Source: Verrucomicrobiia bacterium (lineage in GTDB: Bacteria; Verrucomicrobiota; Verrucomicrobiia; Limisphaerales; JADLHS01). Taken from it: a stretch of DNA of 64,000 nucleotides. Position 1 is the stretch's first letter; every line of letters starts with the position of its first letter. Shown piece by piece: positions 26,083 to 35,179 of the stretch. A program made the position numbers and the translations under genes. The stretch lies in assembly GCA_026125285.1 (NCBI GenBank), contig JAHCLO010000012.1, positions 21,008 to 85,007 on the forward strand. Reading direction: 5' to 3'. The notes beneath the pieces were generated by a model. It saw nothing but the letters and a program-made list of their open reading frames with translations. It did no database searches and was not told the DNA's origin.

Positions 26083-27657
26083 TCAGCTTCCCGCCCGGCG
26101 ATGCCGCAGCACCATGCCGGGGCGCGCGTCGGTATGCTTGCCGTTCTGGATCACGGGCACGCCGTTCACCAACACATGTGGAATACCGGTCGCGTAATGA
26201 TGTGGATCATTGTAGGTGGCCGGATCGTTCACCTGTTCGGGATCGAACACGACCAGGTCCGCCCAGTTGCCTTCGCGCACGAGGCCGCGGTCCTTCAAGC
26301 GAAAAGAACTGGCGGGGAGACTGGACATCTTCCTGATCGCTTCTTCGAGCCGGAGCACGTTGAGTTCGCGCACGTAGCGCGCCAGCACGCGGGCGTTATT
26401 CCCGTAACCGCGTGGGTGGGGGACGCCTTCCCCCAGTTTGCGCAGACCGCTGTCGCACGCCACCATGGTGTTGGGATGCCGCATGAAGGCCTGCAAATCT
26501 GCTTCGTTCATGCCGTGAAACACGCCGCTGGCCCCGCCATTCATCTGAATCTCCAAAATCGTTTCGATCTGGTCGTCCAAGGTGGCCGCACCGCGTAGTT
26601 TCTTTGATGCCTCGACGATGTTCAGTCCGTTGAGCGAGGGATCATGACGATACGACGCAATCACCGCATACGCGTAATCCTCCCGACCGCGATGGCGAAC
26701 CTTCTGCTTCATGGCGGCGGCGATCTTGGACTTCTCCGCCGGATCAGCGATGCGCTCGAGGAACTTCTCGCGTCCCCCATCAAAGGCTTCATCCGGTATC
26801 AACTGGCTGATGCCGGTGCTCGAAGCGGTGTAGGCGTACTGATCCTGCGTGATGTCGAGGCCGGTCGCGCGGGCCGCTTCAATGTAGGCCAGAACCTTGT
26901 CCGCTTGCCCCCAGGCGCGTTCGCCCGCGAGTTTGATGTGGGAGATCTCGGCGCGGATTTGCGCCTCCCGCGCCACGCGGAACACCTCGTCCAGCGCTTC
27001 GAATATCCGCGAATCCTCGTGCCGCATGTGACTCACGTAGATGCCGTCGTAAACGGACGCCACCCGGGCCAGGGCGACAATTTCATCCGACTTGGAGAAC
27101 ACACCCGGCAAGTAGATCAGTCCGGTGGAAAGTCCCACGGCGCCCGCCTGCATTGCGCGATCCACCAGGGATTTCATTTGCGCCAACTCCTCCTCGGTTG
27201 GCGCGCGGTCATGGACTCCATTCATCGCGCTCCGGCGGACTGTATTGTGGCCAATCAGCGTGGCGTAATTGATCGAGACCTTCTTCTCCTCGATCTCAGC
27301 GAGCGCCTTGCCGACATCCAACGCCGAGCCGCCGCAGTTGCCGGCCACAATCGTCGTCACGCCCATGCGCAAGAAATTCTCCGCGCGCGGCATCTCGGCC
27401 ACTTCATCCGCGTGCGTATGCACATCAATGAACCCTGGGGCCACAATCAATCCGGCGGCGTCTATTTCGCTGTTGGCACTGGCTTCGATCCGGCCCAGGG
27501 CGGCAATGCGGCCGTTTTTCACCGCCACGTCGGCATGGAACGCCGGGTTGCCGGTCCCATCCACGATGCGGCCGCCACGGAGAATCAGGTCGTAGGTGTT
27601 GGCATGAGTCAGATCCAACAAGGACAACACACACGCCGCAGTCAGCAGTAGCTTCAT
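26083..27657 (-). CDS. N-acyl-D-amino-acid deacylase (amidohydrolase superfamily), secreted
   Basis: This 524-residue protein has a signal peptide ending near residue 19. The amidohydrolase core begins with Leu-Ile-Leu-Arg-Gly-Gly-Arg-Ile-Val-Asp-Gly-Thr-Gly, has the metal-binding His-Thr-His-Ala-Asp, and later Ser-His-Met-Arg-His-Glu and His-Ile-Lys-Leu-Ala-Gly. The C-terminal composite beta region has Gly-Asn-Trp-Ala-Asp-Leu-Val-Val-Phe-Asp. These are features of D-aminoacylase and dihydroorotase-like deacylases that release D-amino acids from N-acyl forms. The signal peptide suggests a periplasmic place of action on peptidoglycan or lipid-derived N-acyl amino acids. The exact substrate is uncertain. 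Confidence 0.87.
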   Translation of the reverse strand: MKLLLTAACVLSLLDLTHANTYDLILRGGRIVDGTGNPAFHADVAVKNGRIAALGRIEASANSEIDAAGLIVAPGFIDVHTHADEVAEMPRAENFLRMGVTTIVAGNCGGSALDVGKALAEIEEKKVSINYATLIGHNTVRRSAMNGVHDRAPTEEELAQMKSLVDRAMQAGAVGLSTGLIYLPGVFSKSDEIVALARVASVYDGIYVSHMRHEDSRIFEALDEVFRVAREAQIRAEISHIKLAGERAWGQADKVLAYIEAARATGLDITQDQYAYTASSTGISQLIPDEAFDGGREKFLERIADPAEKSKIAAAMKQKVRHRGREDYAYAVIASYRHDPSLNGLNIVEASKKLRGAATLDDQIETILEIQMNGGASGVFHGMNEADLQAFMRHPNTMVACDSGLRKLGEGVPHPRGYGNNARVLARYVRELNVLRLEEAIRKMSSLPASSFRLKDRGLVREGNWADLVVFDPEQVNDPATYNDPHHYATGIPHVLVNGVPVIQNGKHTDARPGMVLRHRRAGS

Positions 27658-27890
27658 CGGCTGACTCTAACAGCCCGGCGGTTGAAATGCCAAGGCCAAG
27701 CGAAGCACCACTCTGGCGGCGGCAGCAGAGTGGGCGTATGACACCGGCGCGAAGCCCGGCGCACAGTGAGTTGTCGTTCGAAGATGGGTGCGCCGTATAG
27801 CGGCCAGCAGAAGAGGGGTGTCTCCTGTGCGCAGCCTGCGCGGAAATGCCGCCGTGTGATCCACCACCTTGTCTCGGCGGTCACGCTTGG
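27658..27890. other. Intergenic region upstream of the deacylase
   Basis: These 233 bases contain no supported gene. I see no repeat of the listed families and no clear promoter. Confidence 0.4.
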
Positions 27891-28373
27891 TTACGGCGCT
27901 GCGGGGGCGGCGGGGCTGGAAGGAGGCGGGTTCGATACGGACAGAGAAATCAACGTGCCGGAATTCCAAGGGTGTTCCGTGCCGTCAATCGTCAGCACGC
28001 GGGGGAGGAGTTGGATTTCGCGCCCGAACAGATGAAGCACCACGGTGCCCGGCAGGAAGGTGGTGTCCTGAAACACACACTCACCAAGTGGCACGGCAAA
28101 TGGAACCGGGCGGGCGTCCGCAAAGCGTAGCGTGAGATTCGTGGTCAGGCCAGCGACCTCGGCGCCGACCAGGTCAATCTGCACGTTGGTAATTCCCAGG
28201 GCGGGTTGATTTACAGCGATTCGAGCATGGCCGGCCTCAGACTGGACGAACGTGATTTCCCACGGTCCCTTACGCAAGCGCCGGTGTTCGATCCAACTGT
28301 AACTCGCCGCGTAGAGCACGAGCGCGGCGGCGAACACCAGCAGGATTTGCTTAAGTATCCCGGACGATTTCAT
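27891..28373 (-). CDS. Hypothetical single-membrane-segment protein
   Basis: I do not recognise this 160-residue protein. One hydrophobic segment near residues 8-25 anchors it in the membrane. The rest, probably periplasmic, is beta-rich with Trp-Glu-Ile-Thr-Phe-Val and Pro-Leu-Gly-Glu-Cys-Val-Phe-Gln-Asp. The tail is Pro/Ser/Ala-rich (Asn-Pro-Pro-Pro-Ser-Ser-Pro). It stands alone between the deacylase gene and the TIM-barrel pair. The start is the Met of Met-Lys-Ser-Ser-Gly. Confidence 0.6.
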   Translation of the reverse strand: MKSSGILKQILLVFAAALVLYAASYSWIEHRRLRKGPWEITFVQSEAGHARIAVNQPALGITNVQIDLVGAEVAGLTTNLTLRFADARPVPFAVPLGECVFQDTTFLPGTVVLHLFGREIQLLPRVLTIDGTEHPWNSGTLISLSVSNPPPSSPAAPAAP

Positions 28374-28481
28374 GCGCGGCACCTTCGATAGCGGTATTCA
28401 AATGTCAAGCCAAGGTCAGGGGTCAGTGTTTCGCCGTCTTCGAGCGGGAATTTCTTCCGCGTGAACCGTCACTCCACGCGC

Positions 28482-29447
28482 TCACGAAGCGGCCTCCACG
28501 GGCACGAACTGCTCCAACCATTTTCTGGCAAGCAAGAGCCCCGGCCGTTCAAGCTGGCGTCCCGCCAGCGGCTGCGGTGCGTCCGGATGGTTGCTGCCTG
28601 AGGCAGGGGCATGGTCTCTCAACACCGGATCATGCCAGCCTTCGAGGTTTAGATCAGAATCGTAACCGGCACGGAGCAGAGCGTGGATGATCTCGGCCCA
28701 GTTGGCCTGACCGAACCCCGGCCAACGATGCTCCGCCACGCCGGGATGGCAGATGCCATTTTCCTCGAGCAACTGACGATTGATGAAGGCGTCCTTGGCG
28801 TGAACGTGAAAGATCCGGGAACCGAACTTGCGAATGTTCAACACGGGATCAATGAACTGGCAGATCAGATGACTGGCGTCCCATTCAAGGCCCAGATTGT
28901 CGCACCGGGTGGCGTTGAAGAACCGTTCCCACATCGCCGGCTGGCCTAGGAAATTGTAGTGCATGATGGGCAGGTGGTATTGGCCTTGGGGACAATGCTC
29001 GAAGGCAAGCCGCACCCCGTGGTCGGCCGCATAGCGGGCCAGCGGTTCCCAGAACGCGACGATGCGCGGCAGAAAGTTTTCCAAGGGCGTGTACACGGGA
29101 TTGCCGCCGCGCGGATTGAAGGTCGTTTCGATGACGGCACCAACGAATCCGGAAACCGTCCGCACACCGATCAACGCGGCGACGTCAATGGCGCGCTCGA
29201 ATACCACCCGCGCGTGCTCCGTCTGCGCGGGATCGAGCGGATTTTGGTAAAGTGCGCCGATGGCGGAGATGCGGAGCTTGCGGGTGGTGGCTTCCGCCGC
29301 GAAGTTTTCGACATCCGCGCGCCAGAGTTCTTTGCCGGGGCCGGCGAAGCTGTTGGCAAAGCCCATCCAGGCAACCGAGCCAAAGCCGTGACGATGAGCC
29401 CACTCCAGCCGCTCAATGTTGGCATCTGTCAAAAATCCAATTCGCAT
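28482..29447 (-). CDS. Sugar phosphate isomerase/epimerase (xylose-isomerase-like TIM barrel), first of pair
   Basis: This 321-residue AP_endonuc_2-type TIM barrel starts Met-Arg-Ile-Gly-Phe-Leu-Thr-Asp. Metal-binding candidates are Phe-Glu-His-Cys-Pro, Leu-Glu-Trp-Asp-Ala-Ser-His, His-Val-His-Ala-Lys-Asp and Asn-Leu-Glu-Gly-Trp-His. Relatives isomerise or epimerise sugars, inositols or keto-sugars in the cytoplasm. A hairpin repeat (gctggcg...cgccagc at 28553-28569) lies within the 3' end and encodes part of a C-terminal extension. It follows the second TIM-barrel gene on the same strand. Confidence 0.82.
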   Translation of the reverse strand: MRIGFLTDANIERLEWAHRHGFGSVAWMGFANSFAGPGKELWRADVENFAAEATTRKLRISAIGALYQNPLDPAQTEHARVVFERAIDVAALIGVRTVSGFVGAVIETTFNPRGGNPVYTPLENFLPRIVAFWEPLARYAADHGVRLAFEHCPQGQYHLPIMHYNFLGQPAMWERFFNATRCDNLGLEWDASHLICQFIDPVLNIRKFGSRIFHVHAKDAFINRQLLEENGICHPGVAEHRWPGFGQANWAEIIHALLRAGYDSDLNLEGWHDPVLRDHAPASGSNHPDAPQPLAGRQLERPGLLLARKWLEQFVPVEAAS

Positions 29448-29600
29448 TGGTAGAGTTAAACAGCAAAAACCAAAAACCCAAATACCAAACAGCAAACACC
29501 AGACAGCAAACTGGAATCAGTCCGGGCACGCGACATTGCGTGCAAATTGAGATTTGCGGGTTAATTGGTGTTGGGTATGTGGTGTTTGGTGTTTGTCTCT
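29448..29600. repeat. Imperfect CAAACACC/GGTGTTTG inverted low-complexity repeat
   Basis: Bases 29455-29510 consist of short variations on accaaa, caaacacc and cagcaaac. Bases 29565-29600 contain the complement (tggtgttggg, ggtgtttggtgtttg). The two sides could pair over part of their length. The right side encodes the C-terminal Gln-Thr-Pro-His-Thr-Gln-His-Gln tail of the next TIM-barrel gene, so it appears to have expanded into that gene's 3' end. Confidence 0.6.
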
Positions 29601-30416
29601 TCTCAGGCCTGCCAAGTCCATCAACCGCGCCGTTGCGTGATACGCCTCCTCCACCCAGTTCACAATACGTTTCGGGTCCGACGGATATTCCAGTTCGACG
29701 GACACCACGCCGTCGAGGCTGAGTTCCTTGATGGCGTGCAGGTAGGGCATGAACTTCACCACGCCGCGTCCGGGGGGCAGGTCTCCATGCACCTTGCCGT
29801 CGCAGTCGCTCAGATGCACGTGAATCGCCTTGCCTTTGAACCGTTTCACCTCGGCGGCGCTGGCGTCGGACAACACCAGGTGGCTGATGTCAATGTTGGC
29901 GCGCACGCGGGGATGGTTACATTCATCCACGAAGCGCACCATCGCATCCACGCTGTTGAGCAGGCTGAGGCGAAACGGTTCGAGTTCGAGCGCCAGATCA
30001 ATGCCGCGTTTGTCCGCGTAATCTCCGAGGCGGCGGCAGCCTTCGATGGCCCACTGCCATTGAGCGCGCGGGGGAATGACTTCGCGTTGCCACAGATACT
30101 CACCCAGCACGAGCAACACGTTCTTCGCCCGCCAGGTGTGCGCGAGATCAATGAATTTCCGGGTGCGCGCGAGATGAAACTCCCGGACCGGCTCGCTGAA
30201 GTCCGTCAGGCCAAGTGAACTCAGGGGCAGCGAGATGATGGGCAATCCGAGCCGTTCACAGGTGCGGGCTACGAGGGCGATTTCCTTCCTGGTAATCCCG
30301 ACTGCTTCGGTGTGAATGTCCACACAATCGAAACCGATACGGGCGATGTGCCGAAGGCCGGTGGCGGTGCTGATGCCGGCTTGTACAAACGAACTGTTGA
30401 TGATCCCAAGTTTCAT
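29517..30416 (-). CDS. Sugar phosphate isomerase/epimerase (TIM barrel), second of pair
   Basis: This 299-residue TIM-barrel isomerase starts Met-Lys-Leu-Gly-Ile-Ile-Asn-Ser. Candidate metal ligands are Leu-Glu-Leu-Glu-Pro, Asn-Ile-Asp-Ile-Ser-His, His-Val-His-Leu-Ser-Asp and Val-Glu-Leu-Glu-Tyr-Pro. It is upstream of the other TIM-barrel gene with a gap of about 70 bases, and they are probably co-transcribed. After about residue 270 the sequence becomes low-complexity (Lys-His-Gln-Thr-Pro-His-Thr) and comes from the inverted repeat at 29448-29600, so the original protein probably ended earlier. The start at 30416 replaces a longer, unrelated N-terminus. Confidence 0.83.
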   Translation of the reverse strand: MKLGIINSSFVQAGISTATGLRHIARIGFDCVDIHTEAVGITRKEIALVARTCERLGLPIISLPLSSLGLTDFSEPVREFHLARTRKFIDLAHTWRAKNVLLVLGEYLWQREVIPPRAQWQWAIEGCRRLGDYADKRGIDLALELEPFRLSLLNSVDAMVRFVDECNHPRVRANIDISHLVLSDASAAEVKRFKGKAIHVHLSDCDGKVHGDLPPGRGVVKFMPYLHAIKELSLDGVVSVELEYPSDPKRIVNWVEEAYHATARLMDLAGLRRDKHQTPHTQHQLTRKSQFARNVACPD

Positions 30417-30644
30417 GGCTGTCGGCAGGCTACAACGGGAGGGGATCCGATTTGAAGTTGATTTCCCGCGTGAGCGCGCAACGGCGTCGGCAGGCAAGAA
30501 CCGACGCGGCGCACAACGAGTTTGCGAGAAAGATCGGTTTGTCGGTTACTATGCATAGGCCGAGACGATTCCACGGGTCGCTAACTGGCCGACTGTCTGC
30601 CCTGGACTTGCCAAGGAACGGCGGTACCGCCTACACTTTCGACG

Positions 30645-32144
30645 ATGAAGAATTCGCGACGCAGTTTTCTCGCGCAATCCGGCCTGTTGACCGCCACAGC
30701 GCTTGGCGCGCCCCACCTCGCACGGGCCTCGGAAACCATTTTATCGCAACCCGGCCAGACGCCGAAACGCGTCATCATGATGGTCAGCGATGGCATGAGC
30801 ATGGGAACGTTCACCGGGGCCGACCATTTTTCCCTGCTCACGCGGAATCGGCCGACCACCTGGCGGCGATTGTTGAACCAGCCGGAGACCGTGACGGGCT
30901 TGATGAACATGCGGGCGCTCAACGCGATAGTGCCGGATTCCGCTGCCGCCGCGTCCAAATGGGGCTCCGGCGCTCTCGTCGTCAATGGCGCGGTGAATCA
31001 CTTTCCCGATGGCACCGGGCTCAAGCCGTTGTGCGAAGTGCTGGGCGACGCCGGTTGGCAACGCGGGCTGGTGACCACCACGGAGATTACGCACGCCACT
31101 CCCGCCGGTTTTGCCGCCAGCGTCAGTTCGCGCGATTTGGCCGACACGATTGCCGAGCAATACCTCGAACACCGACTTGACGTGTTGCTCGGCGGCGGCA
31201 GCGACAAGTTCGATGCCAGCAAGCGCAAAGACCAGCGCGACCTTTTCGCGGACTACGCGCAGGCGGGTTACTCGCTCCTGCGCACGGCGGAGGACCTGCG
31301 CACCGCTCCATTGGACCGGCGCTGGCTCGGGACGTTCACGTCCGGTCATATTCCATTCCTCGTGGATCATCAGAACGACGCCGCGCACCACAAAGCCGTG
31401 CCGAGGTTGGCGGCCATGACGAAGCGGGCGCTGGAAAAACTCGCCAATGCGGAGCACTTCTTTCTGCTCGTGGAAGGCGGGCGCGTGGATCAGGCGTGTC
31501 ACAACTGCGACATCGCCGGCGCCATGCGTGAGCAGATCGCCTTCGATGAAGCCATTGATGTGGTGCTGGAATTCCAACACCAACACCCCGATACCCTGGT
31601 CGTGCTCACCACCGATCACGGCTGCGGCAATCCGGGGGTGAATGCGATTGGCGGCGCCTATGCCCGCAGTTCGCCGCTGTTCAAAAACGTGGCGGCAATG
31701 AAATGTTCGGTCGCCACCATGATCCAGCAAATGGGCACTGAACCCTCAGTGGACCAGATTCAAACCGTCTTCCGCGAGGCCACCAACGGCTACAAAATCT
31801 CCGAACGCCGCGCCAGCCTGCTAGCGCCCTTCCTCGCGCGCAAAGGCAGCACCCTTTACGACGTTATGAATTCGGCGGTCGTGCAGGTTGGTCAGTTGCT
31901 GGCTAACCATTTGGCGGTCGGTTGGACGGGCTCGACGCACAGCGCGGATTACGTCCTCGTCACCGCGCGCGGGCCGGGCGCGGAGAATTTCCGGGGCTTC
32001 ATCAATGGCACGGACGTGTTTGACCAATGCCTCACCTTTGCCGACGTGGATTTCCGCAATCCGCAACTGCCGGTTACCGACGGCTTCGCCCTGCAAAGCG
32101 CCGCGCTTGAGAACACCGACGATTATCTGCGCGTCATGGCGTAG
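30645..32144 (+). CDS. Alkaline phosphatase, Tat-exported
   Basis: This 499-residue periplasmic phosphomonoesterase has a twin-Arg signal (Arg5-Arg6-Ser-Phe-Leu). The phosphorylated Ser is Ser99 in Pro-Asp-Ser-Ala-Ala-Ala-Ala. Metal sites are Val-Ser-Asp-Gly-Met, Val-Glu-Gly-Gly-Arg-Val-Asp, Thr-Thr-Asp-His-Gly and Ser-Thr-His-Ser-Ala-Asp. This is the PhoA superfamily in the short, Tat-type form found in soil bacteria. Its start is preceded by a non-coding gap of about 230 bases from the divergent TIM-barrel gene. No Pho box was identified. Confidence 0.92.
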   Translation: MKNSRRSFLAQSGLLTATALGAPHLARASETILSQPGQTPKRVIMMVSDGMSMGTFTGADHFSLLTRNRPTTWRRLLNQPETVTGLMNMRALNAIVPDSAAAASKWGSGALVVNGAVNHFPDGTGLKPLCEVLGDAGWQRGLVTTTEITHATPAGFAASVSSRDLADTIAEQYLEHRLDVLLGGGSDKFDASKRKDQRDLFADYAQAGYSLLRTAEDLRTAPLDRRWLGTFTSGHIPFLVDHQNDAAHHKAVPRLAAMTKRALEKLANAEHFFLLVEGGRVDQACHNCDIAGAMREQIAFDEAIDVVLEFQHQHPDTLVVLTTDHGCGNPGVNAIGGAYARSSPLFKNVAAMKCSVATMIQQMGTEPSVDQIQTVFREATNGYKISERRASLLAPFLARKGSTLYDVMNSAVVQVGQLLANHLAVGWTGSTHSADYVLVTARGPGAENFRGFINGTDVFDQCLTFADVDFRNPQLPVTDGFALQSAALENTDDYLRVMA

Positions 32145-32188
32145 AGCCATGTTGGAGTGTAACTGCGTCCATCAGGAGTGATTGCTTC

Positions 32189-32926
32189 TCACGGTTGCAG
32201 CTCCCGCAGCCAGGCGACCACAGAGCTGGCCATCGTCTTGGCGTGATGCTCGGAAAACACGTGATCCGCTTCCGGCATTTCAATGAGCCGTTTGGGTTCG
32301 CTGGCCACGGCGAACAGATCGCGCGAATCCTGGGGTGGCACGACGTCGTCCGCCAGACCATGCACGAACAACCACGGCGCGCGGACTTGGCGCGCGGACT
32401 CCGTGACGCTGTTCACGCGCGTCATATCGTCCAGATAAGCCTGCGAGAGTGGACATTCCGGTTTGTCCCACATGCAGCCCGTGCCGGGAGTGACGCCGGC
32501 AAACTCCCGCTGCGCGAACGCCGCGGTGTGGGCCATGCCCGCGAGGGAGATCAGGAACTTGATGCGCAAGTCGCTGCTGGCGCGCAGCACGCCCACCGCC
32601 GCGCCCATGCTGTGTCCGGCGTAACCCACGTGCCAGCCCGGCAACGCGTCGAGGACCGCGCCGAGGTCCTCGACTTCCTTGGAAACCGTGCTGTCCGCGA
32701 AACGGCCTTCCGAGTTGCCGTTGCCGGAAAACGACAGGCGCACGGCGTGGACGCCAATGTGCGCGAGCTGATTGGCAAGTTCCACCAGCAACGGGCGGTC
32801 CTTGTTGCCGGTGACGCCGTGGCCGAGAACGACCAGGGTGGAGACCTCCGTCGCCCCGGCGTGATAGGTGAAGTCCAGTAGCTCACCGTGCCGGTTGCGA
32901 AATTCATGGGGTACAGTTCGTTTCAT
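32189..32926 (-). CDS. Alpha/beta hydrolase
   Basis: This 245-residue cytoplasmic hydrolase has nucleophile Ser in Gly-His-Ser-Met-Gly, the acid probably in Leu-Ala-Asp-Asp-Val-Val-Pro, and the His in Ala-Asp-His-Val-Phe. The oxyanion strand reads Leu-Gly-His-Gly-Val-Thr-Gly-Asn. It resembles osmotically inducible serine-lipase-like proteins (prolyl-oligopeptidase-like small esterases). The substrate is unknown. It follows prfC by 6 bases on the same strand and is probably co-transcribed with it. Confidence 0.87.
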   Translation of the reverse strand: MKRTVPHEFRNRHGELLDFTYHAGATEVSTLVVLGHGVTGNKDRPLLVELANQLAHIGVHAVRLSFSGNGNSEGRFADSTVSKEVEDLGAVLDALPGWHVGYAGHSMGAAVGVLRASSDLRIKFLISLAGMAHTAAFAQREFAGVTPGTGCMWDKPECPLSQAYLDDMTRVNSVTESARQVRAPWLFVHGLADDVVPPQDSRDLFAVASEPKRLIEMPEADHVFSEHHAKTMASSVVAWLRELQP

Positions 32927-32932
32927 AGTTGT

Positions 32933-34546
32933 TCAAACGAGGGAGTTGACTTTCGGGGCGGTGGCTTCTCCGCGGGGCGGCAGAGTGGCCAGCGGCACTT
33001 TGGGATTCCTTTGGGTGAAATAGTTGCAGGCCCATTCGTCGGCAAACAGGATCACCGTCTGCCCGGCGGCATCCGTGGCCAACCGCGCGCCGGAAGGCAA
33101 GTCGTCTTCGCCCACGGCCGCATTGGTGCCGGCGAGCCAGCGCAGGACTTTCCACGGTCCATGCTCCAGCCGCGATTCGGCGCCATACTCGGTTTGCAGC
33201 CGATACTGGACGACTTCGAATTGCAGCGGGCCCACGGCTCCGAGCAACGGTACGCGCTGGGTCGAGTTGTGGAGGAGGAACGATTGCACAACGCCTTCTT
33301 CAAGCAGTTGATTCAGCCCTTCCCGGAAACGTTTGAACTGCGCGGTGCTCGGACTGTGCAGCCATGCGAAACATTCCGGAGCGAAATGCGGAATCTCGTC
33401 GTACCGCAATGCGGGGTCCTCGGCGAGCGTATCGCCGATGCGGAAATCCGCGTGCCCGACCAATCCCACGACGTCGCCCGCGTATGCCTCGTCCACGGTC
33501 TCCCGCTCCCGGCCAAAGAGCTTGTGCGAACTGGAGAGGCGCAACTTCCGGCCGGTGCGCGTATGGACGACGTTCATGTCGCGCTCGAAACGGCCCGAAC
33601 AAACACGCACAAACGCCAGGCGGTCGCGGTGTTTGGGGTCCATGTTGGCCTGGATTTTGAAGATGAATCCGGAGAAGCCATCCGTAGCCGGGTTCACCAA
33701 TTGCCCATGCACGAACCGCGCACGCGGTGTGGGCGCGAGTTGTAGGAACGCATCGAGCAACAGTTGCACGCCAAAATTATTGACCGCGCTGCCGAAGAAG
33801 ACCGGCGTTAGTTCGCCGGCGAGAATCTTGCCGTGATCGAAGCTCGCTCCCGCCCCTTCGAGCATGGCGAGTTCCTCGACCGTGCGCGCGTAAACCTCCG
33901 GCGTCATCGCCTCGCGCACGAGGTTGTCCGTCAATCCATGCACGGACACCGGCGCGCGAAAGGCGCCGCCGGGCGTGCGCTCGAAGAAATGAACCTGATT
34001 GGCTCGCCGGTCGAACACACCGCGGAAATCCACCCCGTCGCCGAGCGGCCAGTTGACCGGATACGCATGAATACCCAGCACCCGCTCCAGTTCATCGAGC
34101 AAAGCCAGGGGATCGCGAGCCGGACGATCCAGCTTGTTCATGAAGGTGAAGATGGGTATGCCACGCTGGCGGCACACCTCGAAGAGCTTGCGGGTCTGGC
34201 TCTCAATGCCTTTGCCCGCGTCAATTACCATCACCGCCGCGTCCACGGCCGTGAGCACGCGATACGTGTCCTCGGAGAAATCCTTGTGGCCGGGCGTGTC
34301 GAGCAGGTTCACGCAGCAACCGCCGTATTCAAATTGCAGCACGGTGGAACTGACGGAGATGCCGCGCTTCTTCTCCAATTCCATCCAGTCGCTGGTGGTG
34401 GCGCGCTGACTCTTGCGGGCGGTGACCGAGCCGGCCAGTTGGACGGCCCCGCCGTAGAGCAGGAATTTTTCCGTCAACGTGGTCTTGCCGGCGTCCGGAT
34501 GCGAGATGATCGCAAACGTCCGCCGTCGTGAGATTTCATTTTCCAT
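32933..34546 (-). CDS. prfC: Peptide chain release factor 3
   Basis: RF3 is a translational GTPase that removes RF1/RF2 from the ribosome after termination. The 537-residue length is typical. G1 is His-Pro-Asp-Ala-Gly-Lys-Thr-Thr, G2 is Arg-Gly-Ile-Ser-Val-Ser-Ser, G3 is Asp-Thr-Pro-Gly-His-Lys-Asp-Phe-Ser-Glu-Asp-Thr, and G4 is Asn-Lys-Leu-Asp-Arg. The C-terminal RF3-specific region has Gly-Ala-Val-Gly-Pro-Leu-Gln-Phe-Glu-Val. The Ser-Glu-Asp-Thr after G3 distinguishes RF3 from EF-G. Confidence 0.96.
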   Translation of the reverse strand: MENEISRRRTFAIISHPDAGKTTLTEKFLLYGGAVQLAGSVTARKSQRATTSDWMELEKKRGISVSSTVLQFEYGGCCVNLLDTPGHKDFSEDTYRVLTAVDAAVMVIDAGKGIESQTRKLFEVCRQRGIPIFTFMNKLDRPARDPLALLDELERVLGIHAYPVNWPLGDGVDFRGVFDRRANQVHFFERTPGGAFRAPVSVHGLTDNLVREAMTPEVYARTVEELAMLEGAGASFDHGKILAGELTPVFFGSAVNNFGVQLLLDAFLQLAPTPRARFVHGQLVNPATDGFSGFIFKIQANMDPKHRDRLAFVRVCSGRFERDMNVVHTRTGRKLRLSSSHKLFGRERETVDEAYAGDVVGLVGHADFRIGDTLAEDPALRYDEIPHFAPECFAWLHSPSTAQFKRFREGLNQLLEEGVVQSFLLHNSTQRVPLLGAVGPLQFEVVQYRLQTEYGAESRLEHGPWKVLRWLAGTNAAVGEDDLPSGARLATDAAGQTVILFADEWACNYFTQRNPKVPLATLPPRGEATAPKVNSLV

Positions 34547-35179
34547 TTTCTGATTTCGTATAAATTGTCTGGCCCCGGGTGCTTTGTGTCGGTTTCACTT
34601 GTCGGGGCCTCAAAACGGGTAAAACCGCAGAATACAAAACGAGCGAAGTCGCAGAAGGCACTCCTCTGCGAGAAGGGGTGACTAGGGTGGGGTAGGGATA
34701 AAACGCGACCGGCGCGACTCGATCAAAGCCGCGTGCAACTCACCATTTTCGCTGACAGCCAGTGTGGGCACGACCGGAGCATGGGGAACATCACGGCCCG
34801 CGGCAAGGTTGTTTTTGGAGCCCCAGCCACGCAGCCACGCCTCAGTCTGGACAAGTGACAGCGCTCGTAGCGCAGGATTGCATCCTGCCGTATCGCGGAT
34901 TTGCAGTCCGCAGGAGTTTGCCAGCGCCGTCGTTCCCGAGCAATGGGCCGGTTCGCCGCATGAAATGTGGCGATACTGCCCAGCGCGATCGAGCCGCAAC
35001 CAAACGTTTCGGACCGCGGCGGGAAGCGCGGCGCCACGCCGCCTTGGCCGCGCTGCCCCAACTCACACAAACGGTGTCGCCGCTGTTCCTTGCGACTGCA
35101 TTCCATAACTGTCGCCACGCGCGACGATTCCCGACGATAAGGCGGATTGGAAATCTGTCACTGCCGGGAAGGGCCAAGG
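34547..35179. other. Intergenic region with hairpin repeats
   Basis: About 630 bases lie upstream of prfC and downstream of the GH20 gene. Tandem hairpins lie at 34872-34912 (gcaggat...atcctgc, then cggat...gtccg). A minus-strand frame at 34682-34999 (Trp-Leu-Arg-Gly-Trp-Gly-Ser-Lys-Asn then Ala-Leu-Ile-Glu-Ser-Arg-Arg) might be the end of a decayed gene, but it crosses the hairpins and I cannot name it. No other gene is supported. Confidence 0.45.
34872..34912. repeat. Pair of short tandem hairpins
   Basis: The first hairpin has stem gcaggat/atcctgc around a tgc loop (34872-34888). The second has a cggat/gtccg stem closely behind it. The two together look like another dispersed intergenic palindrome, but no second copy was found in this window. 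Confidence 0.6.

Noticed and set aside
34682..34999. 105-codon minus-strand frame upstream of prfC
   Set aside because: It crosses the tandem hairpins and starts in repeat DNA. Only its last part looks protein-like and I could not match it to a family, so it is mentioned only within the intergenic entry.
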